64,000 nucleotides of DNA from Syngnathus acus (GCF_901709675.1 NC_051104.1:8190501-8254500), one strand, 5' to 3'. Positions 1 through 25,820 are shown, counted from the stretch's first letter. Program-made: numbers and translations. Notes: generated from the letters alone by a model not told the origin.

Positions 1-1047
1 AGGGATGAGGATGCAAAGCAAGGCACCACTGTGGAGGATTTAGGAAGGTTGCTGCTGTTTTGGCTAGCAAAAGACTTGAAATTGACATGAAGAGATGTAA
101 ATCTGGTCGGTCGGTGCCTGTTGTTTTGCTTTTTTTGTCTCGATGGGAAAGCAAAGTGTCGGGTTGGAGGGAGGGAGGGAGGGAGGTGAGGCTCTTCATT
201 TCTTTGTCACACCTAGCAATGGTCAAATCTTGTCATCTTGTGCTGACAGCGGGTGTAAAGAATAGAGAACGCAAACGATGGCTTTAAATTTTTTTCCAGC
301 CTCCCTACGTCACTCACACATCATATACGCTTGAATCTCTACCAAATTCGTCTCTTCAGCTAATTAGCCTGCTCCGGACCACCTTTGTGAGCGCCCTATG
401 GCAGGCGGCAAAAAACAAGTATGGATGGGACCTTTTCATAGCCCAAAATAATGTTCATAAAGAAATAAAGATCTATTCTATTCTCTATTCATGAAAAAGG
501 ATTGAAATGAATGTTATGCGGCAAAGGCCCAATTTCACAATATAGTTTGCGCAAAGTTGTGCAAAAAGTATCATTACGATGATCCTAATCATATTTTTAT
601 GGAAAAAAAAAAAAGTCATTTGACTATAATAGCATATTTGCCAAGTGTACCGGTCGGTTCAGACCTCTGAGGTGCATTGGAGTGCCGCTTGCTCGCTCGC
701 ACTTTGGGAATCCTCCAATGTTTGCTATGTTCTCCAAAGTTGTTGTGTGCATTTTTTTTTTTCTGCATGACATTTTGGACACTGCGGCCTGGTCAGCGAG
801 CGCGGGGTTTTTTTTCCTCTTTTTTTTGTTCTCCTCTTCACATTGCCACCTCCAGCTGTCACACAGAGGGACAATAGAGGAGAGGTGGGGGTGCTCTCTG
901 AATGGAAAAAATAAACTGGAGAGCCCCCCCCCCACACTCCAAGCGCCACCTCCTCCCCCCTCCCCAAAGACTCGTCATCTGCATTTGACAGGACCCCTGT
1001 TCTCCTCTCTTCACCGCCCCTTTTCTTTCTCTGTACTCCCCATAATC

Positions 1048-1049
<2 letters not shown>

Positions 1050-1114
<65 letters not shown>
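1050..1114. repeat. (CT)n microsatellite, about 32 units
   Basis: Uninterrupted CT dinucleotide run inside the PTPRN2 intron. It gives the apparent Ser-Leu repeat protein in the forward frame, which is not a gene. Confidence 0.95.
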
Positions 1115-1116
<2 letters not shown>

Positions 1117-2101
1117 TAAGTGCAGCTGTTGCTCCTCATTGGAGAGCTCTTTTTTCCCCTTTTTTTTTTTTTTTTTTAAACACGCTGATTGCTAATTAGG
1201 ATAGCATTTTAGCTGCAAATGTGCACTTTTTCTTGTAGGCAGATGTTGGGCCCAACGTGCATTGACAAAGGAGGGCTAGCGGGTTTCAAGTGTGCTGGGA
1301 CGGAACGAAGCAACAAAGTACTTTAGTGGATTTATTTTTAAATGATGTCTGTGCTTTTCTCCAACATTTTTAAGGAGACCCCAGAATGACGTATTTGTTC
1401 AACAATTAACATTACATCGTCCAATGGCAACACTTAAGCATGGTTAGAAAATTGTAAAAAAAAAATAAAAAAAAACACCAAGATGTGTGCAATAATAGTA
1501 TAGATTTGGGGAAAATGGACCAAATTGTAACATAGGAGGTAGTGTTAGATGTTGGCTAACAATCATTTGTGGTGAAGCTTCTCATCTGAAAAACGACTAA
1601 ATGAGCTCGGTGATATTTTTTCACATCATTGGCGCTGTGAGAACCTTTAGCTAGCGCTTAAACAGCAACGTGCCGTCTGATATCAGTTTTAGAATTTTAT
1701 ATCAAGTAAGTTTATTAATAAGGAAACATCGGTACTGCATGTAAATGATGGTAAAAAAATCATTTCATCTTTTTCCTTATGGAACGGTAGTATCTGTCCT
1801 TCGGCATGAGTATAGCATGTCGGTACTTTGAACCCCTCAAATCCCCAAAAGTGGAAAAAAGAAAAAAAAAAAAGGCGCCACTTTTGAGGGATCAAGCGCT
1901 TCCCCGGAAAAAAAACTCCAAGGAGCAGCCTGAGAAAACAGCGCAGCAAACACAGAGACCCCCGCTTGCTCAACAAATGAGCGACGAGCCCCTGTGTCCA
2001 TTCACCCCGCTCCCCCTACTCGCCCCCCCCCCCCCCATCCACCCACCTCGGCCCGCAAGCCTATTAGCCAGGCATCGCTCCTCCGACATTCACCTCGACA
2101 A

Positions 2102-2280
2102 CATGTGGAGGCGTCACCATGGCAACCGCTGCATATGACATGTGCGAGCGACAGAGTGGGGGCTGAATATAAGGAGGGGCTCAGCCTTAACTAGAAAAAG
2201 AAAAAAAAAAAGATAGAGGCGAGAGAAGAGGGAGCTCAGCACCTCCCAGTCTCTTTTCACCAGGACGGCGGCGGTGCTGA
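2102..2280 (+). promoter_or_regulatory. Candidate intronic promoter: RFX X-box, E-boxes and TATA-like box
   Basis: Seen in the sequence: a full-consensus X-box GTCACC-AT-GGCAAC at 2113-2126; E-boxes CATGTG at 2102-2107, CATATG at 2132-2137 and CATGTG at 2139-2144; a TATAAGG box at 2168-2174; then a purine-rich leader and an ATG at 2281 that opens only 29 codons. The half-RE1 GGTGCTGAA lies at 2273-2281. RFX and bHLH factors are known regulators of neuroendocrine genes, which fits PTPRN2. Use as an alternative PTPRN2 promoter about 2.5 kb before the transmembrane exon is inference; no splice donor linking the 29-codon frame to PTPRN2 was found. Confidence 0.35.
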
Positions 2281-4773
2281 ATGGACTCGCTCTTCGGGGG
2301 CTTCTGCACATTCTTCCGCGGCTCGGAAAATCAGGCGGGCATATCCTGCATTCTTCTCCCCTTTTTCTAATACCCCCCTTCTTTTCTCGCTCCTTTGTTG
2401 AGACCCTCACTGGGGAACTTTTTTTTTTTGCCGCCGGTGGGGGTTAGGGAGTGGGCGGCCCGGGGACGCATAAACGCACCTCGTAGCCGCCACCGGCGTC
2501 AGTGTGTAGTAAGCGCGCGCCTCTGGAATACAAGAAGACGCCGGCGGCGTCCATCCTGCCCACCGAGATGCATTTGGGTAATTATTTTTTGGTGTATTCC
2601 GAATGTCGTGTGTGAAATTTTGCATCCCGCTGAGGAACGATGCTGAAAAACTTGTGAACGTCACGTTGTGTTGGTGCCATTCCTGGTGATCATCCCTGAG
2701 CTCCCCCCCCCCCCCCCCCACAATTTATTTTGCCTTGTGCAAAATGCAAGCATTATTTTGTGAATAACAAATCCGCGTAGCAGGGACTTCAACTCCATTG
2801 CTGCTTATCTTCCATGGAATGAAGTCAAACGACCCAAATTCTGAATTTGGGCTCGGTGAGATCAATCGTTGCCGACGATGAATCCAAATTCATTTTTTAC
2901 TCCGTCGTAAATAAAAATAACTTTCCAGAGTATTCGATTACTATGTGCGACATTGCCGTAGATCTTTTTTTCCACACAAAAAAAAGATTTTGGTGTGAGT
3001 CAACACACCACAGCCTGACCTTTCCTCTCCCTTCTTTGAATAATCCAAAGCAGACCCCCCCAAAAAGAAAATCCATCTGGCCCGGATCTTTTTCTCTCAA
3101 TTGACAAATTGAACACGGCCAAGCGCGAGAGAGGGATGTGCTTTTATCCATTTGATTGGGTTTTTACACGAGCGATGTGGTTAAATGTTGAGGCTTCCTG
3201 AACTTTGAAAGCTTTTCAGCCGTGCATCCTCTTTGACATCCGGTCGGCGCACCCCCCTTCTAGAAGCCGAAAACGTTCAGTCTAATCCAGTCTTGATCAA
3301 ATATTAGTCGATGGTGAAAAAAAAAAAATATATATACATTTGGAAATCATTCCCCAAAAAATATGAAGCAGCACACCCCCTCTAGGGAAAAAAAATACAA
3401 CCAAGCAAAATGATTGAGAAGATTTCAACAACTCAAACATTTGAAGACCTCATCTAGAGCCCCCAAATCTGGACTATTAAAGCATTCAGTCTAATGTCAT
3501 TTTTTGCCGCGCACCCCCTCAGAAATGAACCCATGCATCTTTTAGGCTATTCTTCCAAATCCAAATTTCCATTTCAGCTGCTTGCTTTTAGTCCAAATAA
3601 TGAGAGGTCTTGCTCTATTTAGTTTTTTGTAACATATTTTATTTTTCACGATTGAGTCCCCGACATCATGTATGTATTTGTGATGATGTCAGACAGAGTT
3701 TGAATAGAATCAGAACCCTCTCAATTCCATTTCATGTGTGCTTAATAATTAGTGATTTATCTGTCATCCAGGCAAAAGATTTTTTGCAATTTTGCTCCAT
3801 TTTTAAAATACACCAAAAGGAGTTTCAGTGAAACAATTGTATGTTTGTGCTCACTCCTATTTGTGTGTTACTAGCGCTGCGCTCGCTGACTGCATCTGGC
3901 CTTCTTTTTGCTCGGAAACTTTGCCGAAGCATCTGCCCCGTCTGTGCGTGCGTGCGTGCGTGCGCTCCGTCCATTCCGACTGAGTCTGCTCTGTGCTTAT
4001 TTAACCTTTTCAAAAGAAAAAAATCACCGAGCATTGTATGTTTAGAATGAGCAGCTCCTCGTATGAAAGCAGCTGCGGTGTTCATCTTAAGACCTTGTGC
4101 ACTTGCCTTCTGTTTTTGTTAGGGCAAAAATTGAAAAGCACAATCCCTGGCTAAACAATTTTCGATGTCAAAACTTTTTTTTTTAATCCGTACTTCTGCT
4201 TGCTTCAACAAGCTAATCCAGCCAGGAGCTAATTAAGATCACAAGCTTTTAGGCTGCTGACCTCCCTCTATGCAGCTGCACAGCGCCTGGCCCGGCCGGC
4301 CGGCCGGGCCCGGCCCGGCTTGGCCCGGCCCGGCCTGGCCTGGCCTGGCCTTGCCAGCTCTAAATGGGATTGGGAATGTCTGTAGTGGGAGGCACTCGTG
4401 GACTAGGCTGGGGTTGGGGGGCTTGTCTGAATGCACATTATGAGCTGGCTAATGAGGAGGGGGTTGATGGACTGAGCCGGACAATCTCATTTTTGTTCCT
4501 TTAAGGATGAAAATGATAATGGCATGTTAAATGCTTCTGGCCTCGTATAGCAAGCAGCTCCTTTTTTTCCATTTTTTTTCAAATGCAAGCAAAATGCTTT
4601 TGTTTGGCTAAATAGAAGCAGTTGCCTGCCCACCCCTGCTTCAAATCTTGGCGACAAAGTCTTATTAGGTTTTTGAAATGGGCCACAGGTTGTCTACCTG
4701 TGCTGCGCTGTGCTGTGCTGTGCTGCCACTGGGCTTTTTTGACCCCCCCCCCTCCCTTGTGTGTCCACCGCAG

Positions 4774-19307
<14,534 letters not shown>

Positions 19308-20135
19308 GTTGACTGCGCACCTCTCCTCTCCTCTCCTCTCCTCTTATTCATCTGCTTCCTCAAGCTGTCTCTCTTTAGATCTAGATTCATCAATATATAT
19401 ATCGATATAGCTGAGCACTCTTATTGGGTGTGCGGGCCGCAGTGGCCAAAGATTGCGTTCGGGTACGAGCAGTCGGTCCGGGCTAGGAGGGGATGCTCAA
19501 GTAAGTCGATGAATCAACGGTACGGACCCGAATGCAGCCTTTTCGCGCCACTGGCGAGCTTTGACGTCATGTCGAGTGAACACTTCTAGAGATGTAAAGA
19601 AATATATTTCCGTATATATTTCAAAAGAATCAAACATATACACTTGTATGGATATGTACAGTTGACTGTATGGATTGAAATGTTGCGTGTGAGTCCGAGA
19701 GGCCATTATTTTTGGAACAATTGGAGCAAGCAATTAGCAGGGAAGCGACAAACAAAAACACATCTCCGACCGACTCTTCTCCTCATATATTACGCCTTTA
19801 TTTTTCAAACGATTTTACACTTATGAGACCACTCGTTGCCGAGCATTGGCGTAAATATCGACGTGCTAAAAAGTCGACTCGCGGTACAACTGCATCCATC
19901 CGTCTATCGCTGGTCGACACCGCGTGACCACGAATAAGAACGAGAAGTAGCGTCTTGTCCTGTTATGGCTAGGAAGTGCTCTGCTAGTAACGTGCTTGTT
20001 GTATTTCTGTATTGCGGATGCATTGTGCTATGCTGTGCAACATGACAACGATATGACTTGGAAGCTCTTGCGTCTCTCTCTGCACTAACCTTCATTGATA
20101 GTAAAGGTCAATTAAAAGCCAAACTGTCCTGTCTT
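19308..20135 (+). other. ptprn2: PTPRN2 3' untranslated region (probable extent)
   Basis: Begins after the TGA at 19305-19307 with a CTCTC pentamer run. ATTAAA at 20111-20116 is the best polyadenylation signal in reach. The end is an estimate; no transcript evidence is available here. Confidence 0.5.
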
Positions 20136-20439
20136 TTTTCTACCTTCTCCAGTCCCAATGCAAGCAAAATGCAGAGTGATACAAGACAAGTCCCATTTCC
20201 AAAATGCTCATTCATTTTGTCGTTGCTCTTATTTAACACACAAGGGAGGAGGCTTCAGTCGTTAGCTACGACTTCACACACGTCACAGATTATTAATTAG
20301 TAGTGGGGCCATCCCCGAGTGTTTATGCTTGTTTGGAAAAGTGCCTGGGATGAAGACAAAAAGCCCAGCGTGTGCGTGCGTTTTGTCGCTCGCTGAAAGG
20401 CGAGCAGATCGGCGCGACCGAACCTTCGTGTCGCTCCGA

Positions 20440-20538
20440 GGCCTGGCCTGGCCTGGCCTGGCCTGGCCTGGCCTGGCCTGGCCTGGCCTGGCCTGGCCTG
20501 GCCTGGCCTGGCCTGGCCTGGCATGGCATGGCCTGGCC
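20440..20538. repeat. (GGCCT)n pentanucleotide array
   Basis: About 19 tandem GGCCT units with two GGCAT variants at the end. It gives the repetitive Gly-Leu-Ala-Trp-Pro frames, which are not a gene. It lies just beyond PTPRN2. Confidence 0.95.
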
Positions 20539-21542
20539 GCGCCGCGCCGCCTTTGCTGGGTGAGCTCCGCAAACAAAACTGGCTTTTCAAGAGCACTCGT
20601 TGGGCCGGCCTCTGGCATTGAAACTCTACTTTTAAGACCTATCTTATCTATCACGTTTACGGCAACAACCGTCACCCATCCTAAGTGAGTTTCTCCACAC
20701 CTATCTGGCCGGGCGCACTGTGCATTTGTCAAAGCCAGATTGATTTCTTTTGCTCGGCTGAGGGTGCGACGCTTTATTGCGTCATTGTTGCCGATAAACG
20801 CGTCGTGACGGGATGGAGGGAAAATGGCGGAGTCGGTCGACCTGCAATCGGCGGACGACGCGGGCTCAGACGAGTACGAGGCTAGAAACGACAGTGCATC
20901 AAAGGGATGACAATGTCGTCACCTTTTAGCTGATTGGCTGTGGGAGTGGTGGTTGTTGTTGCTAGGCAACTGTTACTAGGACCGTTGCCATGTCAGAGGC
21001 TCACCAGGAAAACCATTTGCTCGTGTGCTGAAAAGGGCCACCCGGTGGCTATCTTGCCACACCTGCGCACTGACCGCAGTCCGCAGCCTTTTTCTTTTTT
21101 TTTTTTTCACCATGCAGGTGGGTCGGTTGACGACACTTTCTGCTTTAAAATGACGGCCTGGAGGCGAGGCGAGGCGAGGCGAGGCAATGCGTGTGTGTGG
21201 GTGGAACACGGCACGTGACTCGGACAGAGCTGGGTTCGAACCATCCACTTGTTTCCATGCCAAGAAGAATGAGTGATGAAGCCAGACATTTGACAAATGT
21301 TATCTGAGGTGCTTGGAAAAACAATCACAGCTCCGACATCTGATAATAAACAAAAAAAAAAAGTTTTTTTTTTATAGAAATAAATGAGCTGTACAAAAAA
21401 ACAAAAAACTAAGATTAGCCTACACTTACATCATATCGTTAGATATAAGTTAAAAGAAGTAAAAGAGCGGTTTAATTTGATTGTTTTCATTCTAAAACAA
21501 AAATAGAATCTATAGCGAGAAACCAAAGTACAACGACGCCTA

Positions 21543-21720
21543 TATTCGTTCTGGATTCCCGGAATTTGACCATAAGATAGCAAAAGTGTACCGTGTGTCG
21601 CCCTCTGCTGGTCAGTAGGGGAAATGACGCATATGTATTCGTTTTGGATTCCCGGAATTTGACCATAAGATAGCAAAAGTGTACCGTGTGTCGCCCTCTG
21701 CGGGTCAGGATGAGAAATGC
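21543..21720. repeat. 93-bp tandem duplication, each copy with a CTCF-like core
   Basis: Two copies start at TATTCGTT 21543 and 21636 (period 93) and share CCCGGAATTTGACCATAAG and GTGTACCGTGTGTCGCCCTC. The reverse strand of copy 1 contains CCAGCAGAGGGCG, a full match to the CTCF core consensus; copy 2 has CCCGCAGAGGGCG. The duplication lies between PTPRN2 and DNAJB6. Insulator function is only a suggestion. Confidence 0.75.
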
Positions 21721-22425
21721 TCCCGTTGATCAATTCCGGGAATACAAAACAAAAATACGAGCCGTTTCTTGATTTGTATGTAGTGCTGTATTACAGTTTT
21801 GGTTCGAAATAAAAATAGAAAATCAATCTTTCTTTCTTCCCATCTTTCCAAGCAACGCAAAGTTGTATGTATGCTTGCATTGCAACTGTTCAACGACAAT
21901 TAAAAGAAGTTCCCAAATTGAAACAGACTTAAGAGAGTTCTTGATGATTCCACTGTATTATTGTAGTTTATTTTTATTCACAGCAAGTGACAACAACAAT
22001 TAGATTGAATTTGTGCAAGAAGAAAGAATGAGCAACAATGACCCAATCGAGGTGTGCAAGGTGACTTCAGGGGCGGGGAACTGAGATGCTGCAGTAATGA
22101 GATCTTCGAATTGTTGAAAGAAAACAAATATTCAAGTTTGAAACTCAACATCTGCTGCGTCAGTGACAAGTCAAAACAAAGCCCCTTGGCAAGAACGCGT
22201 TTGGATCTATTTGAATTGAGCTTTCTCGGTTACCGTAGGCGGGCACGCCAGTTCACCTTGCAGCAAGCCCTACCGGTGACTACTAACTGTTTTGAGTGCG
22301 TATTGCAAACCATTTGTTTTCCGGCGTTTACATGTAAAGATGCAGGAGCATCATTAGCAGTTTGTTTGTTGCTCGCTAGCTAGCCATCGTAGAACAATAT
22401 CAACAAAGCTAGGTAGGTGGCTTGT

Positions 22426-22491
22426 CAGCCAGCCAGCCAGCCCGCCCGTCAGCCAGCCAGCCAGCCCGCCCGTCAGCCAGCCAGCCCGCTC

Positions 22492-22530
<39 letters not shown>

Positions 22531-22660
22531 CGCCCGCCCGCCCGCCAGCCAGCCCGTCCGCCAGCCAGCCCGCCCGTCCGCCAGCCAGCCCGCCCGCCCG
22601 TCCGCCAGCCAGCCCGCCCGTCCGCCAGCCAGCCAGCCCGCCAGCCAGCCAGCCAGCCGC
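22426..22660. repeat. CCAG/CCCG/CCGT tetranucleotide VNTR
   Basis: About 235 bp of 4-bp units with CAGC, CCGC and CGTC variants arranged in higher-order blocks. Because 4 is not a multiple of 3, all frames of one strand are open over long stretches (Ala-Gly-Trp-Leu type frames), explaining the overlapping ORFs. Confidence 0.93.
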
Positions 22661-22689
22661 AGTTCGTGTTGGCTCGTGAGTGAACGTTT

Positions 22690-23245
22690 CGTGGCAATGA
22701 ACAACGCCCTCGGAAGGATGCCTGAAAGCCACCCCTGTGTCCCTCCTGCGGGCCAACCTTCGTCGAGAGGCTGCCACCCTCGTTCTCGCCAGGAAGGCAA
22801 CAATTACAACTGGCACATCCTGCACAACACTACAACTACTCCTCCAGCTCCACCAAGCAGACTCAAGGCACGCCACCCCTACAACATGAAGAGATGCTCA
22901 ATTCCATCCCTGAAGAGATGCTTGGCTGGCAGTAGCTTGGAAGCAGGAGTGGGAGGCAGCTGGTCCCTCCCTCATGCACCGTTATATCTGGGAACCAGGA
23001 GACGGCGCCATAGGAGGAGACGAACGACCTCGCCAGCAGTGGACCACACTGAGCCGCTTAAGAACTGGTGTTGGGCGCTTCAACACGTCTATGCGCCGTG
23101 CGAATGCGGAGACCCCGAGCAGACAGCCGACCAGACCACATCATCAACACCTGCCCCCCGATATAGACCACCATCGGAGGCCGGCCTCTTTGACCTGGGA
23201 CCAGAGATGCTGGCGTGGCTCCACGACACCAAGTTGGAGCTCTGA
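22690..23245 (+). mobile_element. Decayed non-LTR (LINE) reverse-transcriptase ORF, C-terminal remnant
   Basis: Frames in this stretch spell the end of a LINE ORF2: LKATPVSLLRANLRREAAT, WEAAGPSLMHRYIWEPGDG, then RLRTGVGRFNTSMRR, and in the next frame CECGDPEQTAD, YRPPSEAGLFDLGPEMLAWL and a stop at 23243-23245. The Cys-x-Cys plus HIIxxCP-like context after RTGxGR is typical of non-LTR RT C-termini. The reading frame is broken by in-frame stops and at least one frameshift near 23095, and the 5' two-thirds are absent, so it is inactive. The clade is not assigned. Confidence 0.65.
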
Positions 23246-23899
23246 CGTTACACGAGAGAGACCGAGACAGAATCCTGACTTTCCCGTTCGCGAACGAGTC
23301 AACGGGTCAACTGCCTTCCCGTGCGTGCATCAACGGATCAGTCAGTGATCGTGTTGCGTCTCCCTCCTGGCGTGGACTATGTAAACCAGAATGTCGATTT
23401 ACGATTTACCAAGGAAAGAAAGAAGCACTCACTGAAACACCACTTCTTTTATGCACGTTTTCTCCAAGCTAACGGCTAACTTTATTGCATGATGGGATGC
23501 GCCGTTATGTAACAACGGGGAGATTATGCTTCTCTTTGGGTCATCTTGATTTTAGAACACTTATAGTAGTTTTTAAATAACGTGTATGCATATATACGCC
23601 TAAATATTGTTATCCAATATATCTACTGCAATTTCACATTGGATTTCTGGTTTGAAATTTACTTTTAATATTATTATTATTTTTAATAAACATTTATGTT
23701 AAAACTTGTCTGGTGTTTTATTCCTTGTTTCTTTATTCGCCAATTAAAACATAAAAATCTGACATTTGGTTAACTGCTTTATATGACAATATGTACGTAT
23801 ATGTGTTTTACGTTGTTGTGTAACGTGTTGGTGTCCCCCAAAATAAAGAGCAAGTAGTCAAACACACATTCTTGACACGTACAAAAAAATGCATCAAGT

Positions 23900-24165
23900 T
23901 ACACCTGGAAATGGTGGTGTACCTAATGGAGTGTCCGTGTGACGTCACAGATCAAACAGCCAATCAGGAGGTGGGGGTGAGGGCGGCTGTGGCACTTTTC
24001 ACTTTCAGTTCAGCTTTGGCCATGATTTTTTTCCCTAATGAAGTGGCCTGTTATCAGGTACACCTGAAAATGGCGGCGTACCTAAAGGAGTGTCCGTGTG
24101 ATGTCACAGATCAAACAGCCAATCAGAAAGTGGGGGTGAGGGCGGGTGTGGCACTTTTCACTTAA
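23900..24165 (+). repeat. Left flanking module pair of the satellite (CRE and CCAAT containing)
   Basis: Two roughly 150-bp direct copies, each with GGAGTGTCCGTGTGAYGTCA, CAGATCAAACAGCCAATCAG, a GGGGGTGAGGGCGG block and GTGGCACTTTTCACTT. Copy 1 contains a full CRE palindrome TGACGTCA at 23940-23947; copy 2 has TGATGTCA. The same module recurs at 25617-25820 on the other side of the 239-bp array. Confidence 0.8.
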
Positions 24166-25506
24166 ACCAGGGGTGTCGACCTCCAGTCCTCGAGGGGCCG
24201 CGTTCCAATATCTTTTCCAAGTTACCCTCGTTAAACGCACCTGCGTGAAAAGATTTTGGCATTTTCACATTCTGCAGGAGCTAAAACTTTTCACGCAGGT
24301 GCGCTTAACGAAGGAATCACACGGACACTCCATTAGGTACACCGCCATTTTCAAGTGTACCTAATAACAGGCCGGCCACTTTATTAGGGAAATATCATGG
24401 TCAAAGGTCACAGGCGTCAAGCTCTAGTCCTCGGGGCCGCGTTCCAACATGTTTTCCAAGTGACCCTCGTTAAGCGCACCTGCGTGAAAACTTTTAGCTT
24501 CTTTCACGTTCAGCAGGAGCTAAAACTTTTCACGCAGGTGCGCTTAACGAGGGAATCACACGGACACTCCATTAGGTACACCGCCATTTTCAAGTGGACC
24601 TAATAACAGGCCGGCCACTTTATGAGGGAAATATCACGGTCAAAGGTCACAGGCGGCAAGCTCTAGTCCTCGGGGCCGCGTTCCAACATGTTTTCCAAGT
24701 GACCCTCGTTAAGCGCACCTGCGTGAAAACTTTTAGCTTCTTTCACGTTCAGCAGGAGCTAAAACTTTTCACGCAGGTGCGCTTAACGAGGGAATCACAC
24801 GGACACTCCATTAGGTACACCGCCATTTTCAAGTGTACCTAATAACAGGCCGGCCACTTTATGAGGGAAATATCATGGTCAAAGGTCACAGGCGTCAAGC
24901 TCTAGTCCTCGGGGCCGCGTTCCAACATGTTTTCCAAGTGACCCTCGTTAAGCGCACCTGCGTGAAAAGTTTTAGCTTCTTTCACGTTCAGCAGGAGCTA
25001 AAACTTTTCACGCAGGTGCGCTTAACGAGGGAATCACACGGACACTCCATTAGGTACACCGCCATTTTCAAGTGTACCTAATAACAGGCCGGCCACTTTA
25101 TTAGGGAAATATCATGGTCAAAGGTCACAGGCGTCAAGCTCTAGTCCTCGGGGCCGCGTTCCAACATGTTTTCCAAGTGACCCTCGTTAAGCGCACCTGC
25201 GTGAAAAGTTTTAGCTTCTTTCACGTTCAGCAGGAGCTAAAACTTTTCACGCAGGTGCGCTTAACGAGGGAATCACACGGACACTCCATTAGGTACACCG
25301 CCATTTTCAAGTGTACCTAACAGGCCGGCCACTTTATGAGGGAAATATCATGGTCAAAGGTCACAGGCGTCAAGCTCTAGTCCTCGGGGCCGCGTTCCAA
25401 CATGTTTTCCAAGTGATCCTCGTTAAGCGCACCTGCGTGAAAAGTTTTAGCTTCTTTCACGTTCAGCAGGAGCTAAAACTTTTCACGCAGGTGCGCTTAA
25501 CGAGGG
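24166..25506. repeat. 239-bp tandem satellite, five near-identical units plus a diverged first unit, each with a long palindrome
   Basis: Unit starts (GTCAAAGGTCACAGG) recur at about 24400, 24639, 24878, 25117 and 25353, i.e. periods 239, 239, 239 and 236. Each unit holds a palindrome of 36-bp arms with an 18-bp loop: 24464-24553, 24703-24792, 24942-25031, 25181-25270 and 25417-25506. The arms are perfectly complementary in the copies at 24942 and 25181 and have single mismatches in the others. The loop reads TCTTTCACGTTCAGCAGG. A diverged copy lies at about 24224-24315. The 68-83 residue frames repeated across the array are a by-product of a unit free of stops. Confidence 0.95.
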
Positions 25507-25820
25507 AATCTCGGAAAACATGTTGGAATGGGGCCCCGAGGACTAGAGCTTGCCACCTGTGACCTTTGACCAAGATATTTCCCTAATAAAGTGGCCGGCC
25601 TGTTAGGTACACTTGAATCAGAAAGTGGGGGTGAGGGCGGGTGTGGCACTTTTCACTTTCAGTTAAGCTTTGACCATGATTTTTCCCTAATGAAGTGGCC
25701 TGTCATTAGGTACACCTGAAAATGGTGGTGTACCTAATGGAGTGTCCGTGTGACGTCACAGATCAAACAGCCAATCAGGAGGTGAGGGTGAGGGTGGGTG
25801 TGGCACTTTTCACTTTCAAA
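25507..25820. repeat. Inverted partial satellite copy and right flanking modules
   Basis: 25507-25616 is the reverse complement of the interior of the 239-bp unit (CATGTTGGAA, CCCCGAGGACTAGAGCTTG, TGACCTTTGACCA, GGCCGGCCTGTTAGGTACAC). It is followed by two direct copies of the flanking module, the second with TGACGTCA at 25751-25758 and AGCCAATCAG. The whole 23.9-25.8 kb locus is therefore bracketed by the same module. Confidence 0.85.

Larger units (their letters stand above)
1..4773 (+). other. ptprn2: PTPRN2 intron (upstream luminal exons lie outside the window)
   Basis: No open reading frame here resembles the luminal (RESP18-like or mature ectodomain) part of PTPRN2, and the first recognisable exon starts at 4774 in phase 0, so this stretch is read as the intron before the transmembrane exon. 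It contains a CT microsatellite, poly-T, poly-A and poly-C runs, a GC-rich GGCC-type block at about 4287-4352, and the promoter-like cluster listed separately. A short divergent luminal exon could have been missed. Confidence 0.6.

Noticed and set aside
2281-2370. 29-codon ORF MDSLFGGFCTFFRGSENQAG... as a new PTPRN2 first exon
   Set aside because: No GT donor in frame was found linking it to the exon at 4774; kept only as part of the promoter hypothesis.
20283-20732. Ala-Arg-Pro-Gly-Gln repeat ORFs resembling a collagen-like protein
   Set aside because: Produced by the GGCCT pentanucleotide array; five frames are open at once.
21215-21250. tRNA-like T-arm (GGTTCGAACC)
   Set aside because: No acceptor stem, D-arm or anticodon arm can be placed upstream; probably chance or a short tRNA-derived repeat remnant.
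22354-22876. Overlapping Gly-Trp-Leu-Ala and Pro-Ala-Ser-Gln ORFs on both strands
   Set aside because: By-product of the tetranucleotide VNTR.
22676-23245. Functional 189-codon gene
   Set aside because: The frame switches between two readings of a LINE C-terminus, so it is a decayed element rather than a gene.
24166-25506. CRISPR-like array
   Set aside because: Tandem 239-bp repeats with no unique spacers, in a vertebrate genome.
24146-25562. Repeated 68-83 residue ORFs (VKGHRRQALVLGAAFQ...) as a possible gene family
   Set aside because: Each is the same stop-free 239-bp satellite unit; the frame crosses the palindrome arms and shows no protein-like composition.
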